A stretch of 64,000 nt of DNA from Periplaneta americana (Eukaryota > Arthropoda > Insecta > Blattodea > Blattidae): NCBI RefSeq assembly GCF_040183065.1, contig NC_091126.1, positions 140,095,204 through 140,159,203 on the forward strand. The letters run 5' to 3'. Position numbers and translations under genes: made by a program. Positions 25,291 to 36,740 of the stretch are shown here, piece by piece. Each line of letters begins with the position of its first letter. Position 1 is the first letter of the stretch. Below the pieces are notes generated by a model. It did not search any database. It was not told where the DNA came from and saw only the letters and a list, made by a program, of their open reading frames with translations.

Positions 25291-25713
25291 CACTGACATT
25301 CAAAGGTATCTGACCCTACTAATCGATTGTGATCGATAATTTGTTGGTGTGAGTGTGGCTTCGTAAGTTCTTACTTCTATGAGTAGATTGCGACTGTTGC
25401 CAATTTACATAAATATACCTGCATTATAGAATTCAATTTTTCATCCCACTGTACTGATTGTAAAACAGGACTGGGTTTAGTTGGAAGCCGATGATATTGT
25501 CAATTATGAGAAAAATTTATGCTTAATCTACATAATCATTTTTCCTGACACTTTTTTTAACCGCCCCAATAATGGTGCCACCTATTGAAAAGTAGTGGAA
25601 CTCTTTCAAAGTCTGTCAATTTTTGATATCCTTGGTTCTGATTTATCCTATGGTTAGAAAGTTCGTTTACAAGATCGTACAAAATCGTAGGTCAGATATC
25701 TTTGAACATCAGT
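25291..25713. mobile_element. MITE with about 26-bp terminal inverted repeats and TA target site
   Basis: Left end CACTGACATTCAAAGGTATC then TGACC. The right end, reverse-complemented, reads CACTGATGTTCAAAGATATC then TGACC, three or so mismatches. TA flanks both ends (25289-25290, 25714-25715). At 423 bp with no coding capacity this is a non-autonomous element, probably mobilised by a Tc1-like transposase given CACTG ends and TA. Confidence 0.88.
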
Positions 25714-26256
25714 GTACATTAAACAAAGTCGGAAAACAGGTTGTCAGTTAGAGCCTTTTCTTTGCACTTGGATCAGAAACTAATTAGTTGTCTTTTATTA
25801 CACTGCATTCAGAATGATTTATTATATAACCATGTAAATTTTTATTCCAGTCTGAACACTAAAAACTTTGATGCATTGAATTAAACTTTTGTACTGAAAT
25901 GATTTATTCATACAGGGATCACTACCCAGCCCTCCTATCATTATTTTCATGTCTGAGAATGCAAACCAGTCAGTACAGTCAAAATTATCTGAAGTTACTA
26001 GACTTTCTCCTTTGTTTGAGAGATGAAAATGGTACTCAGCATAGATATTAAAGTTACTGTACAATGCAAATTACAGAATTTTTGCTAAAATGTAAAGAAG
26101 TAAGATTTGTTGTAACTTTCAAGAAATGTGTGACACTGTTGGAAATTCCATGAACAGTTAGGCGTCTTCTCATCTAGCAATACCTCACTGAAGTTCCAAT
26201 ATTTATATCTGCATAATGGAACTCAGGTGCAAAGAGATACAAGTAATGTACATATA

Positions 26257-27589
26257 CGAGGCCTGTCTAAAAAGTATCTGACCTTAAATTTTCCCGCGCA
26301 AAGTAGTGATTCTAAGGTGGCGCCACTGTGCACGGTGGAAGGAGGAACCGTAATGCGCATGCTTGAATTTTTTCACCGCATTCGCTTGTGCCAGTCACTG
26401 GCTGGTGGTCGCCAAGTAAGGTGCTGTTCTAAGTGTTTGTCGGATTTAGTTTTCTCGCAAGATGACTGAACGAATTGAGCAAAGATACTGCATCAAATTT
26501 TGTCAAAAGCTTGGTGATTCTCAAAGTCAAACAATTCGTAAGATTCAGCAGGTGTTTGGGGAAGATGTGATGGGTGTAACACAAATTAAGGAGTGGTTCA
26601 ACCGATTCAAAGATGGCCGCACATCAGCGGAGAGTGAGCAGTGTTGTGGCAGGCCCCAAACTGCTCGGAGTGCAGCTGTTGTTGACAGGGTGCGAAATTT
26701 GGTGATGGCAGATCGTCGTTTGACCGTGCGGGAGATTTGCCAAAGAGGTTGGAGTGAGTAAAGATTCTGCACATGCAATTTTGCGTGATGATTTGAACAT
26801 GAACCGAGTGGCTGCGAAATTCGTGCCCAAGTTGTTGTCCCCGGAACAAAAAGACCTCCGTCGTGACGTTGCACAGTACCTTCTGGACACCGCCAACACT
26901 GATCCTGGGTTTCTGAACACCGTGATAACTGGAGATGAGTCATGGGTGTACGGGTACGACCCAGAAACAAAAAGACAGTCGTCGCAATGGAAGCATCCCG
27001 AGTCTCCAAGGCCGAAGAAAGTGCGGCAGGTGCGAAGCAAAATCAAGGTGATGCTGACTGTTTTCTCTGATGTCCGTGGAATTGTTCATCATGAATATGC
27101 ACCGGAAGGACAAACGGTGACAAAGGAGTACTATCACGATGTTCCCCGGCGACTCCGTGATGCAGTTCAGCGCAAAAGACCAGACATGTGGACGGCGAAC
27201 AACTGGCACTTGCATCACGACAACGCCCCCGCACATTCATCCCAATTGATCCACACTTTCTTGGCCAAACATGGAATTACAACCGTTCGCCAACCTCCCT
27301 ACTCTCCAGACCTGGCTCCTTGCGACTTCTGGTTGTTTCCAAAATTGAAGACACCACTGAAAGGATCCCGTTTTGAGAGTAGAGAAGAGATAATGCGGAA
27401 CGCAACGACGGAGCTGAACACCATTCCAAAAGAAGACTTCCAGAGGTGTTTCCGGCAGTGGAAGGATCGGTGGGCTAAGTGTGTGCAAGCACAAGGGGCC
27501 TACTTTGAAGGGGATTAGGGTCCCAACCCCGTCAGGTATTTGAAATATTTTTCCTGGCTAAAGGTCGGATACTTTTTAGACAGGCCTCG
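26257..27589 (+). mobile_element. mariner element, essentially full length
   Basis: 1,333 bp between TA dinucleotides (26255-26256, 27590-27591). Terminal inverted repeats of about 28 bp begin CGAGGCCTGTCTAAAAAGTA and differ at roughly one position (TCTGACC left, TCCGACC right). Size, TA site and the DD34D transposase inside are all typical of mariner. The strong terminal identity suggests recent arrival. Confidence 0.95.
26462..27518 (+). pseudogene. mariner transposase (DD34D), one frameshift
   Basis: Cut-and-paste transposase of about 350 residues. It starts at ATG 26462 (MTERIEQRYCIKFC). The N-terminal helix-turn-helix region (TQIKEWFNRFKDGRTS, CGRPQTARS) is intact. One extra T in ATTT near 26,738-26,742 shifts the frame and gives a stop at 26759-26761. 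The rest reads open in the next frame to TAG 27516. The catalytic acids are all present: GDESWVYGYDPETK (GAT 26934), HHDNAPAHS (GAC 27219) and YSPDLAPCDFWLFPKLK (GAC 27324). Thirty-four residues separate the last two. Apart from the single indel nothing looks broken, so the lesion could be real or a sequencing error. Confidence 0.93.
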
Positions 27590-27591
27590 TA

Positions 27592-28539
27592 GAAGAACCT
27601 TGAACTATGGAATAGAGGAAATATGAAATGACCAGACTTTCTTACTACACAAATCATGGGTACTAATTCCTATCCTGCCAAGTTCATTGAATGATTGCTG
27701 CCATAGCTTACATAAGAAGGGAATAAGAATTTGGTACTGTAGTAAGATTAGTCCCCACCAATAGAAGCAACGGTTCCTAAACAAAAATCAACTTCATCAT
27801 GATTCCTACAATGCATTAAAAATTCTTCTTTAGGGCGGCCTAAATTGTTCTGCTTGTTCATTTGGTGCCTCATTCAGAGGAATGAAACAAATAACAGAGG
27901 CAAATGAAACTAGCGTGAGTTTATTGGTTCAAGCACCTCTAAATCCTCAACACTCAAGAGCAGTTGTACACCTAACTCAGTGCAGGACATCGGGACAGAA
28001 TGTGAGGAAATTTAGTTTTGGAGAACATGTATCAGAGAGGAGGACAATGTTTCACTTTGCCATAGCGATAATATGTATGAAATATTTACACTCTATTGGA
28101 AGGAAATATAACGCACAGCATTAGGGAATCAAGATTGTTGATTTTCTGTCAGAAACAGGAACTTTCTGTTTTTGCATTTTACACATTAGATCATAATTAA
28201 AACACAGCAAATTTAGAAAGGTTTTGCATTTCAAACTTCGTTCTGCATTTTTCAAATGCTAGTGGACACTTTTCTCAACCCGTTTTTTCCCCACTAACTG
28301 ACTAACAGATAGTTCCAAACCCAGTGGTTGCAGTGAACATAATTTCCCGAAGGAAATAGTACCAAATATTGTTTTTTCCCCACCTTATTAATTTTCTAAA
28401 CTCAAAATATAAACAATTTTACTTTTTCCGAATTTTTATTTTTCCAAACTATTCATAATTTCTTTGAAGGTTTAATTATCCATTTGTTTGTTTCTTTTTT
28501 AAAGTAGGTTATTCTACGACACTGTATCATATCTCAGGT
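27592..28539. other. Unassigned DNA, no gene seen
   Basis: No recognisable coding or repeat structure. An 80-codon open frame (27882-28124) has no known domain. Confidence 0.4.
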
Positions 28540-28741
28540 TATTTAGTATCTGAATGAGATAAAGGTGATCATCCTGGTGAAATGAGTCCGGGGTCCAGCA
28601 CCGAAAGTTACCCAGCATTTGCTCAAATTGAGGGAAAACACCGGAAAAAACCTCAACCAGGTAACTTGCCCCAATCAGGATTCGAACCCGGGCCACTTGG
28701 TTTTGTGGCCATATGCGCTAACCGTTACTCCACAGGTGTGG
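28540..28741 (-). mobile_element. tRNA-derived SINE (family S3), copy 1, minus strand
   Basis: On the minus strand: head GTGGAGTAACGGTTAGCGC, then B box GGTTCGAATCC, then GGGGCAAGTTACCTGGTTG, a TTTTCCCTCAA block and GCTGGGTAACTTTCGGTGC, ending near GATAAAGGTG/CTGAATGAG read on the plus strand. A second copy lies at 36,030-36,212. The A and B boxes look competent for pol III in principle. Confidence 0.87.
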
Positions 28742-30640
28742 ACTCTATTTGTTAATTGTATTTTATATTATATTATATATTATATAAGGTTTATACATTA
28801 CATGCATTTAAAATTTAATTATCCAATTTCAAATTGTGTACCACATCATATTTAAGAACTCATATTATGCGCAATTAATCGTAAATACGTTAAAATTTCA
28901 CTTCTTTCTTATATTTCTCAACAATGTTTAAAATTAAATGTTCAATGCTTTCTTGTTCTCTTTCTTGCTAATTATAGGAGTGTGCCGAAGGTTATGGTTT
29001 CCATTTTGTTTTAGCATAAATATCCATCGCTATGTAAAGAAAGGTTTTTCCCTACCCCAAAAATGTACAATATTGGCCACGATATTGGTAGCAAGTTTAA
29101 ACAAAATTTATGGTAATTCAATAAAACACAGTTTGTTATCATGGAAATGCATAACAGGGGGTCAAGTAGGTTATCATTGTAAGAATGTACTGGAAAAAAC
29201 AGTTTGGGGAAGTTATTTTGGGAAAAGAAGTTGCGACAAACGAAGTGGGGAAAAAAAGATAGTGAGAAATGGAGTGGTAAAAGAGGAATGGGAAAATGAG
29301 CATTGGAACTCAGGCTATGTTGGGAATAACAAATGTTGGGTAAAAGGAATTGAGAAAACTGACTACCAATAATTTGAACACCAATAAAAATATACACTTC
29401 AAAACATACAGAATTCAATCAAATGCTAAAATAATTAATCAAGTAACCATCTCAGCAAACTGCTACATGTCTATTTTCACCTATATAAATCAACTCAGCT
29501 CATCACATTCGGAATGATGCTCCATCTTTCTACTATAGGAACATGAGAGAAATGCCATGTAAATCTATATTAATGGGGTCTTTACGATTCTTAAGTTACT
29601 AGTACCTATGTTTCATGCTCACATCATGTACGTCTTTACAGTAACAAATAATTTACAACCTTCTTTCACATTAATGCAATGGAAATACAAATGGTAGCAT
29701 GCTGCTATGGCTCTAGGAACAAACGATACATCTTGAAATTATCTGCTCACATTACTTGTCTCTACTTGCTATCTCAAATGTTTCTTAAAACAAAGTTGCC
29801 AATCACACTCTGTAAAAAACTAATTCACAATCAAAATTCTGAATCAGCTCTTAAGAATATCATTGTACAGATTTATGTATCAGGTTCCTCTGGTTACAAT
29901 GCCCTGAGGGCTACCATTTGCATGCACTGGAACACAACCTATAAAATAACGAAATAAACACCTACAAATTAAAATCCTATTGTGAAAGACTATGGCAAAT
30001 AATTTGTTCGCTACCAGAGACGTCTCTGGCTCGAGAGTTTTATGCAAGACCCAAAATAAAAAAATAAAACTATCATTTTTCATGGGACATCGAACTTACT
30101 GACACACTCTCACACTCTCACTTACTCACAAGGGACATTTCAGATGTGGAAGACTAATGTACTATACAACACACCAATTAAAAAGGTGCCATTTTCACTG
30201 ATAAAAATTCACTTGATCTTCAATTTACGCACTAGTAGTTTTGTCAGAAGAAACTGACTCTCTGCGTTTGAGATTTATGTGTCATTTGACTAAAAGGCCG
30301 AAGTGCCCTAAGTGAATAAAATTAATGAAGTAATCATTAGATTGAAAATGGAATCGTACCATTCAGCTAAGTCGAGGGAAACATTTGAATATTATTAAGA
30401 ATGGCAATTTAAATTTTTCTCTGAGCATAGACTTCTTAAGTTAACAGTGCTGACTATATGGAGGGGAGGTAAACCTCCAGATTTCCTAGTATGGTCAAAA
30501 TTATTTCTGAAGTAAATTTATAGAGATTAAAAGTGACAGTACGTAAGATTATAGTGGAAAAGAGTTGCTAACTACTTTCAGATATAAACAAATAGATCTC
30601 CTGGTAAGGCCACATACCTCGTCCTACACAATGATAGAAT
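28742..30640. other. 3' flank of the SLC41A-like gene; no other gene seen
   Basis: Includes a TATAT-rich stretch (28,760-28,790) and a 144-codon plus-strand frame (28938-29372). The end of that frame derives from a degenerate GGGAAAAGAAG-type repeat (about 29,200-29,350) rather than a recognisable protein. The transporter's 3' UTR should lie in the upper part of this interval; I could not place its polyadenylation signal. Confidence 0.4.
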
Positions 30641-30826
30641 TTAGTCTCCCACGTCTGCATCTCTGTCCCCAACTAAATACAGAAAATGAAATGCAATCGC
30701 CAACAAGCTAATCCCCAACAAGTCCCCAAGAGAGGTCAGGTAGGGGATCGCAGAATTGTCTGGATCAATCTTGCGTTTCCACATCCAATGTATCAATATG
30801 TAGGCAATGTACAATAGGGCAGCCAC
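30641..30826 (-). CDS. SLC41A: SLC41-type Mg2+ transporter, terminal coding exon
   Basis: Last exon of a plasma-membrane magnesium transporter of the SLC41/MgtE family. After the acceptor TTTTTTTCAG (AG at 30828-30827) it encodes [18 protein letters not shown], a loop [18 protein letters not shown], the final membrane helix [19 protein letters not shown] and the tail DRDADVGD, stop TAA 30643-30641. The (N/S)-IPYLT-LGDLLG-(A)FHFL motif and the D-D-DVGD C-terminus are characteristic of SLC41 proteins. Entry phase 0 matches the exit of the exon at 33,128. The frame above 30,826 is intron. Confidence 0.93.
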   Translation of the reverse strand: MAALLYIAYILIHWMWKRKIDPDNSAIPYLTSLGDLLGISLLAIAFHFLYLVGDRDADVGD

Positions 30827-30928
30827 CTGAAAAAAATGGAAAACTACAATCACATACATATCTTCATAAAAATATACCATATTTGCGCGCTTATTAGACT
30901 CCTTCTCTACTTTAAGAGCAAAATGTAA

Positions 30929-31000
30929 AATGTATATATGTGTGTGTATGTATATGTATATGTATATGTATGTATATATTATATATATATATATATATAT
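30929..31000. repeat. TATG/TA microsatellite
   Basis: Compound tract of ATGTATAT, GTGTGTATG and a final TATATATA run, inside the last intron of the transporter gene. Confidence 0.95.
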
Positions 31001-31366
31001 CCACATGTAATGCACTTCCAACATATGTACAATACAAGCCTCTAGTTTCAGAATTCCTGCCTTAAGCCCGGTTCAGACGATGCTTGTTTCTGTGATGGAT
31101 TCCAAGGTGGCTGAGAGTAAATATGTTGTTGTTTAGTCAATTGTCCGAAGACATGTTTGAACCTAATAAGTAACACCAATAAGACATCACTCATGAGACA
31201 ACTAAGTCAGGAAGTAATGGGGTAGAGCGGCCAGTTTCTTCCTCCCTTCATTGCATATTTCACTCACTAGACACATGTTACTAATCAGACTTCAGATGCA
31301 TACAAACAATTCTTCTTCCTCTGATACATACCGTCAAGTGAGATGTACTGCCTGATAATAGATGTA

Positions 31367-31774
31367 CAGTAGAGCATCGATTATCAAAATACCGATCAAC
31401 CAAAACATCGGTTAACCGAAAGCGTTCCAGTAGGCAAATTTAAATTTGTGCGTGCACCATGTAGAAATTTCGCTAGCACTATTTGAGAGATTTAGTTCTG
31501 AAGAAAAAAAAAATTGGACTTCTTTTCCTAAACTGTAGGCCTATTTTAATGATCATTTTGAATTTGTCAAACTAGGCTAGTCAGTTCTTTGTGTTATTTG
31601 TAAGACGTGTGATACAAAATATATACTGTATGTACAGTTTTGTGTATAATATCAGTATTTCTTTGCTCCTATGACACTGGTAAAATTTGCTTTTGTAAAT
31701 GATCAGTTATTCAAAAAATCAGTTATCCGAATCCCCCCCATCCCCAATTGTTTCGGATAATCAATGCTCTACTG
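31367..31774. mobile_element. Non-autonomous Tigger/pogo-like element (MITE)
   Basis: The left end CAGTAGAGCATCGATTATC (from 31367, preceded by TA) matches the inverted right end CAGTAGAGCATTGATTATCC (ending 31774). GTTATCCGAA-type words repeat near both ends, as in Tigger subterminal regions. 408 bp, no transposase. The right-hand TA is missing because a hAT terminus starts at the next base (31775). Confidence 0.82.
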
Positions 31775-32700
31775 CAGTGGTGGGCAAAATGAACGCAACC
31801 CACAAGACAGGATTTAAATGGCAACTACATACTGTGGGAGGGGTTGCACTGTACAGTGTAGTGACGGATTTACAGACAGTTGCGCCACTACATTCCTACC
31901 TACCATATGTAATTAGAATAGTCCATTCACGTGATGTTTAATTAATCATTTTTCAAAGCAATTTCTTCGCAATTGGGATTTATATCTGTGCATGTTATTT
32001 TCAGTTGTACAAGGAGATGAGCATCACTTAAGCGGGACCTGCGGCTGGACTTCATAAATTTCATTTTAGAAAACAGCTGTTCGCATTGGTAGGTTGATGA
32101 ATACATACCGTCATTTCCCATAACTATGGTCCTGGAACACAACTATGGTCCACGAAACAACCATTCAAAGATCATTGTAGAAGTAACATAGACCGTTCGT
32201 AGATAGCTGCAGTGACTTGAATTCAAACTACAGTACAGCAAGAATATAGATAAACGAGATACTACGTTATGGAGTACAACATTTGAATAGTTGTATCGTG
32301 GACAATAGTTATGTTCCAGGACCATATTTATGGGAAATGACGGTACTCATTTTTTAAGCAAACTGTTTAAGCAGTGGATATGCAGTACAGAACATCTTTT
32401 AAAAAATTGTAGCCCCCAGTAGACCTTCACATTCTGCTTTCAAGAAGCCATCATTCTGCAAATCCAGTACCTCTAACTGCAATTCTGGGATAACATTTTC
32501 AATTTAAACATGAAAAGGAGTGGCAAAAATATTGAAATCTTTCTCCATCCTTTGAAAATCACTGAATCTGTGTTCTTTGAACTCGTATAACAGGTGATCT
32601 ATTTTAAGAATGTATATATTTAAGTTCGCGTCCTGAATATTTGTAACTAATCCTAAACATGAGAAATGAAAGAACCGCCTTTTTTGTAAGTGTGATATCC
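31775..32700 (-). pseudogene. hAT transposase relic, C-terminal half, split by a MITE
   Basis: The likely element end CAGTGGTGGGCAAAATG is at 31775. Minus-strand reading gives the hAT dimerisation signature STYQCEQLFSKMKFMKSS followed by RRSRLSDAHLLVQLKITC (32,095-31,975). It resembles transposases related to GTF2IRD2/EPM2AIP1-type domesticated genes. After the MITE at 32,108-32,343, upstream pieces continue with NVIPELQLEVLDLQNDGFL-like and FSDFQRMEKDFNIFATPF-like segments up to about 32,600. Several stops are present. The other terminus was not found. Confidence 0.72.
32108..32343. mobile_element. MITE with about 50-bp terminal inverted repeats
   Basis: 236 bp between TA dinucleotides (32106-32107, 32344-32345). 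The left end CCGTCATTTCCCATAACTAT continues GGTCCTGGAACACAACTATG. The inverted right end has the same text with about four changes. No coding capacity. Inserted inside the hAT coding relic, so younger than it. The ends contain a second short internal repeat CTATGGTCC. Confidence 0.92.
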
Positions 32701-33127
32701 ACTCAATTCATATGATTCTGTGAAAGACATTGTATCACTAATGAAGCTCCGAAGTACAACAGTCCAGTATAATCCACCATGTAGATATGCAGTATTTTCA
32801 TGGAGTGGGGGTAGGGAAAGGTAGGGGGTAAGTTTTATGCTTCACTGAGTTCTGAAGTCATTTGCTGTACTGTATGTATCAGCCAGAACCTCAATCAGAG
32901 ATAGATATTACAAAATAATTTTCTGCAAACTTGCTCACACTGAAACACATACAAAATTGGGCTGCTACACAACAAATGGACTTATCCTAATGTTGGCCAT
33001 TACAAGAAGAAGGAAAAATTTATATTTCTATTTTTGTACACTAATACAGAAATTTAAGTTTGTGTCATATCATTATTTAAGGTAAACCTTCAGAATAGGA
33101 CAACACTCAAAATAAAGAAATCATTAC

Positions 33128-33276
33128 CTGTACTATAGCAGCAACGAGGTACACTATCACAAAGAGTGGTGTTAAAGATGTGTGTCCAGCTTTCATACAT
33201 CTAATGGTGTAGATAAAAATGATGTGGCCTGGAATCACCATGAGCATGAGAACGCGAGTTGTCCGAGCATGAATGC
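33128..33276 (-). CDS. SLC41A: SLC41-type Mg2+ transporter, penultimate coding exon
   Basis: 149-bp exon with acceptor CTTTTGCAG at 33277 and donor CAG|GTAATG at 33127. It enters in phase 1 (two bases complete a glycine codon) and exits in phase 0. It encodes GIHARTTRVLMLMVIPGH then IIFIYTIRCMKAGHTSLT and PLFVIVYLVAAIVQ. That is a loop, a membrane helix with the family's M-(V)IPGH motif and the start of the next helix, which is completed by the last exon. This belongs to the second MgtE-like half of SLC41 proteins. Confidence 0.94.
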
Positions 33277-36029
33277 CTGCAAAAGACAGCACACATTGAA
33301 TCAACATCAGCATTCACATGAATATTTGTAACAGCCCCCTTTTTAACATCGCTGTATCATATTTATTTAATTATTCAATTTCGTGAACCTTAGACATGAT
33401 TATTTATTCATCTCAAGGAGTACAATTCATGATTAAATGTACAGTTGGAACCACTGATTCTGGCAAATGACCTTGCTGACTGTGCCAGTTGAGCTATTTG
33501 TTGTCCTTCATGAATGAGTTGGCGATAACATTTTCCTCCGCTAGTATCATTGTTATGAAACATAAAAATGGACCACAGTACAGTCCAAGTGGATAATTTG
33601 TAGCATGCTGCAAGCGACTTTCATTCACAATGATTTTACAGTGCATCTCCTACAATTTTCAAATTAAAATATTAAGAACATTGCATAGCCAGAACCAAAA
33701 AAATATGCTAATATTTATGACAATGGAGCGAGAGGCGAAAAATAGGTATGAATTGTGTCGAATTGTGTGCCTAAACATTCATAACAAACACTCAGAAAGT
33801 ACAAGAATGAGTTGCGGAAGTAACAGGAATCTTCGACACGTCTGATTTCAACAATGTTAAACTGAAAGAGACAGAGAAATAAGATCATTTGACACACCAG
33901 ACAAGAAATCTCATGTTCAAAAAGGATTAATGAAAATATCTGAATAACTTATGGGAATGTAATTAATTAATTAATTATTTTATTTAATTCACGCGTAACA
34001 TGTGTTTACAAGGAATGGTAATCCTTGGACAATGAGGCAGTCTCTAAGCAATAGTTCACGAATAAAGTAGTCGACTCAATTCTTGTGTTGTTTAGTGTGA
34101 GTCTGATAGTTGTCGAGCTTGATGGATGACTTTTTTTTTTTCCGTGGTAATTCCTACACCTGTCTGTCGCACCTGCTGTTAAGTGGCTTAAATCCTTATT
34201 TATTAAGATGCCCCCATAATCAACTATGGAACACAGAAAATGTGTAACTTTTTCACCATCTTCATAGTCTGTGTCAGCAATTTCGCTTCTTTTCCAAAGA
34301 AGGTCCTGTTTCTTTGTGGCTGTCTTCTGAAATGAAGGACCAGGATTTGAAGTTCCCTTTTCGTTTTTTGTCTCCTGAACTTCATCACCACTAGGAAGGG
34401 GACGGGTGAAAAATTGATAATATTTGGTAAAAAAATCAGATTTTTAGTTTTTTTTTTATAGCAAATGAAGCTATGATGCCTACTTTACACTATGACGAAA
34501 TTTTAGAATCCTATGACGGTTGTGTTCTTAATTACACCATCTTAAAAAAATGGCGCTCATTAAGTTTAAAATGCATACAAACTTTAAAACACATTTCCCC
34601 GTACTTTTTTGCCCAATTCTCTGCATTCATGTTGCTAAGAATTCCACACATTTTATGCTAGCATGCTGAAATTTTTACTGCATGTTCTTTAGAGTATACT
34701 TAACAAAGTTATATTCGCATTTTTTTCAAAAAAGAAAATAATTTTTGATTAAAAATAAAATGTTTGTTTGCATTCTGTAAATAAAAATTTGAATAGCAAC
34801 AGCTTTATTTTTTTCTCTTACGTTTACAAGGTAAAACTAAAAAAATGTGAGAACATAGCAAAGAAATTTAAACAAGCAGACATGATGCTTAAAATTTGGG
34901 GGAGATGAAACATTTCGAAAATATGCAAGTTATTATTATCATTATCATTGTTATTATTGTTGTATTTTATTTTTAATTTATTTTTAATATAAATAAAACC
35001 TATTTTTGTCCCACTATACTACTTTAGGAATAAATTCGGACAAAATAATACCATGTTCCTATTCTGTGATCCCAAAGATCCCCAGATATCGACTTTTGTT
35101 GAGATCAGATGACATGTAGAGAGTAACCTTCATTTTACATTTTAAGTCTCTACATCAGCTAGTTCAAAATAATTGAGTGAATTTTTAAAACCATCAACTC
35201 CTTTCTCTCTCCTCTCTGCTCCGTTAGGGGATAAAAAAAACCCCCTCAAAAGTTATTTGAAGGGAATAAATGGAGTTGAATTTTTTTACGTTCCTTATGT
35301 GTTTTAGAAACAATTCTGAGAGATGAGATGAATAGTCTAACGATTAGAGTAACCCAATTTTATAAAGCAGCTTTTGTTTCAAATTTAAAGGCTGAATGTC
35401 TGCTGGTTCAAAAAATAAATCAGTAGGTCTTTAATCATTTTGATCATTACTATCTGCCATTTTCCATCCCTTATTGTCCATATTTCGTAAAACTCCGTCT
35501 TCTCTTTTGACTAAAGATTAATAGGAACCTACACACAGGGTTTATGGAGATTTAAGGTGATTAGTCAGTCAATATATTAGTTATAGAATAGTTTTTTTAT
35601 TACGTAAAAATTATCTTTTTGCTTTATAGTAATGAAGAAAAGATTATGCAGCAGTGGCTGAAATTATCTCGAAAACGGTGTGCTGGGAACTTGCCCCTTT
35701 TCATATGCATGCAATTACAACTGCAAGCTTAATTTTTGTAATTAGGTGTTAGAAAGAGTAAATAATAAAGAACTTGATCCCCAATCGATTTTTTTATGAT
35801 GAGGCTTGATTTCATCTGCATGGCCACGTGGCATCACAGGATGACAGATATTGATCATCAGAGAATCAGATATTGTGTATGAAGCTCCACTATAAGTTTT
35901 AATGAGTTAAATTGCACTAGCGCATTTGCCATCTCAGTGGCAGAGGCACGGCCTCCCACCAGGCATGTGGCCAGTCAATCATAGCGGGCATGATGGTGAA
36001 GACACACTGTATTAAAGATGATTAATGAA
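33277..36029. other. Part of the large SLC41A intron, no gene seen
   Basis: The intron spans 33,277-39,111. This stretch is AT-rich with ATT/TTA microsatellite fragments (near 34,930-34,960) and no recognisable transposon boundary. Short tRNA-like text near 33,445-33,495 is too decayed to assign. Confidence 0.45.
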
Positions 36030-36212
36030 ATGTTACCAATGAAGATGAAATGAGGTCCGAGGTCCAACACCGAAAGTTACCCAGCAATTCTGTTTCAAGT
36101 GGTTGAGGAAAATCCTCGGAAAAACCCCAACCAGCTAACTTGTGCCAACTGGAACTTGAACCTGGGCCTGATCGTTTCACGGTCAGGCAAACTAACCGTT
36201 ACTCCACAGCAG
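36030..36212 (-). mobile_element. tRNA-derived SINE (family S3), copy 2, minus strand
   Basis: Same family as 28,540-28,741. On the minus strand it has GTGGAGTAACGGTTAGTTTG, a damaged B box (GGTTCAAGTTCC), then GGTTGGGGTTTTTCCGAGG, CTGGGTAACTTTCGGTG and a CTCATTTCATCTTC end. More diverged than the first copy. Confidence 0.83.
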
Positions 36213-36261
36213 TGGACTGTCTGCTTTTCGATAGGTTGTGAATTCACCTCTTGGTAGAGTA

Positions 36262-36300
36262 AAATTATTATTATTATTATTATTATATTATTATTATTAG
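36262..36300. repeat. (ATT)n microsatellite
   Basis: ATT repeated about a dozen times with one ATATT interruption. Confidence 0.95.
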
Positions 36301-36360
36301 TTTTTAATTAATTTATTTTAAATGACACTATCAATGGCCCAGAACCAGACTGTTCCAATA

Positions 36361-36740
36361 ATTCTTCTTCTTCTTCTTCTTGGTGGAACATAGGGCAGCA
36401 GTAAAGTTCCTCCAGAGTACTCTGTCGCCAGCCATCCGTTTCACCTCTTTCCAGCTTTTCCCACATCTCTCTACTTCCTCCTCTATTGAGCATTTCCATG
36501 TTTTTCTAGGCTGTCCTCTCTTCCTTACTCCTTATGGATTCCAATCAATTGCAGTCTTCTCAATAGCTCCATCTGGCTTTCTCAGTGTGTGGCCTATCCA
36601 ATTCCATTTTCTTTGTTTTATTTGGTAACATATTTGTGATTGGTTAGTTCTTCTCCACAGTTCTTCATTTGCTATTATTTCCGGCCATCTTATATTTAGA
36701 ATACGTCTCAGACATCTTTTGACGAATGATAGCAACCTTA
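36361..36740 (-). pseudogene. LINE (family C) 3'-terminal fragment with (GAA)n tail
   Basis: The minus strand encodes the C-terminus of a non-LTR retrotransposon polyprotein: CLRRILNIRWPEIIANEELW, QIKQRKWNWIGHTLRKPDG and IEKTAIDWNP, then after a frameshift LERGETDGWRQSTLEE/CSTRRRRR-type sequence. RKW-WIGHTLRKP...WNP is a familiar signature of endonuclease-RT LINEs. The 3' end passes into GAA repeats (TTC on the plus strand, 36,361-36,382). About 380 bp, 5'-truncated, different from families A and B. It sits between inverted copies of an AACCAGACTGTTC-containing sequence (36,340-36,358 and 36,838-36,857). Confidence 0.82.

Larger units (their letters stand above)
30827..33127 (-). other. Last intron of the SLC41A-like gene
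   Basis: 2.3-kb intron with donor CAG|GTAATG at 33127 and acceptor TTTCAG at 30827. It contains a TATG/TA microsatellite, a Tigger-like MITE and a hAT relic split by a second MITE, all listed separately. 31,025-31,366 and 32,700-33,100 hold nothing recognisable. Confidence 0.85.

Noticed and set aside
28938..29372. 144-codon plus-strand open frame
   Set aside because: Its second half is built from a degenerate GGGAAAAGAAG-type repeat and its first half has no recognisable domain or splice context.
33440..33500. tRNA-like text on the minus strand (TAGCTCAACTGGCACAG)
   Set aside because: Only the A-box region is suggestive; no B box or fold could be supported.
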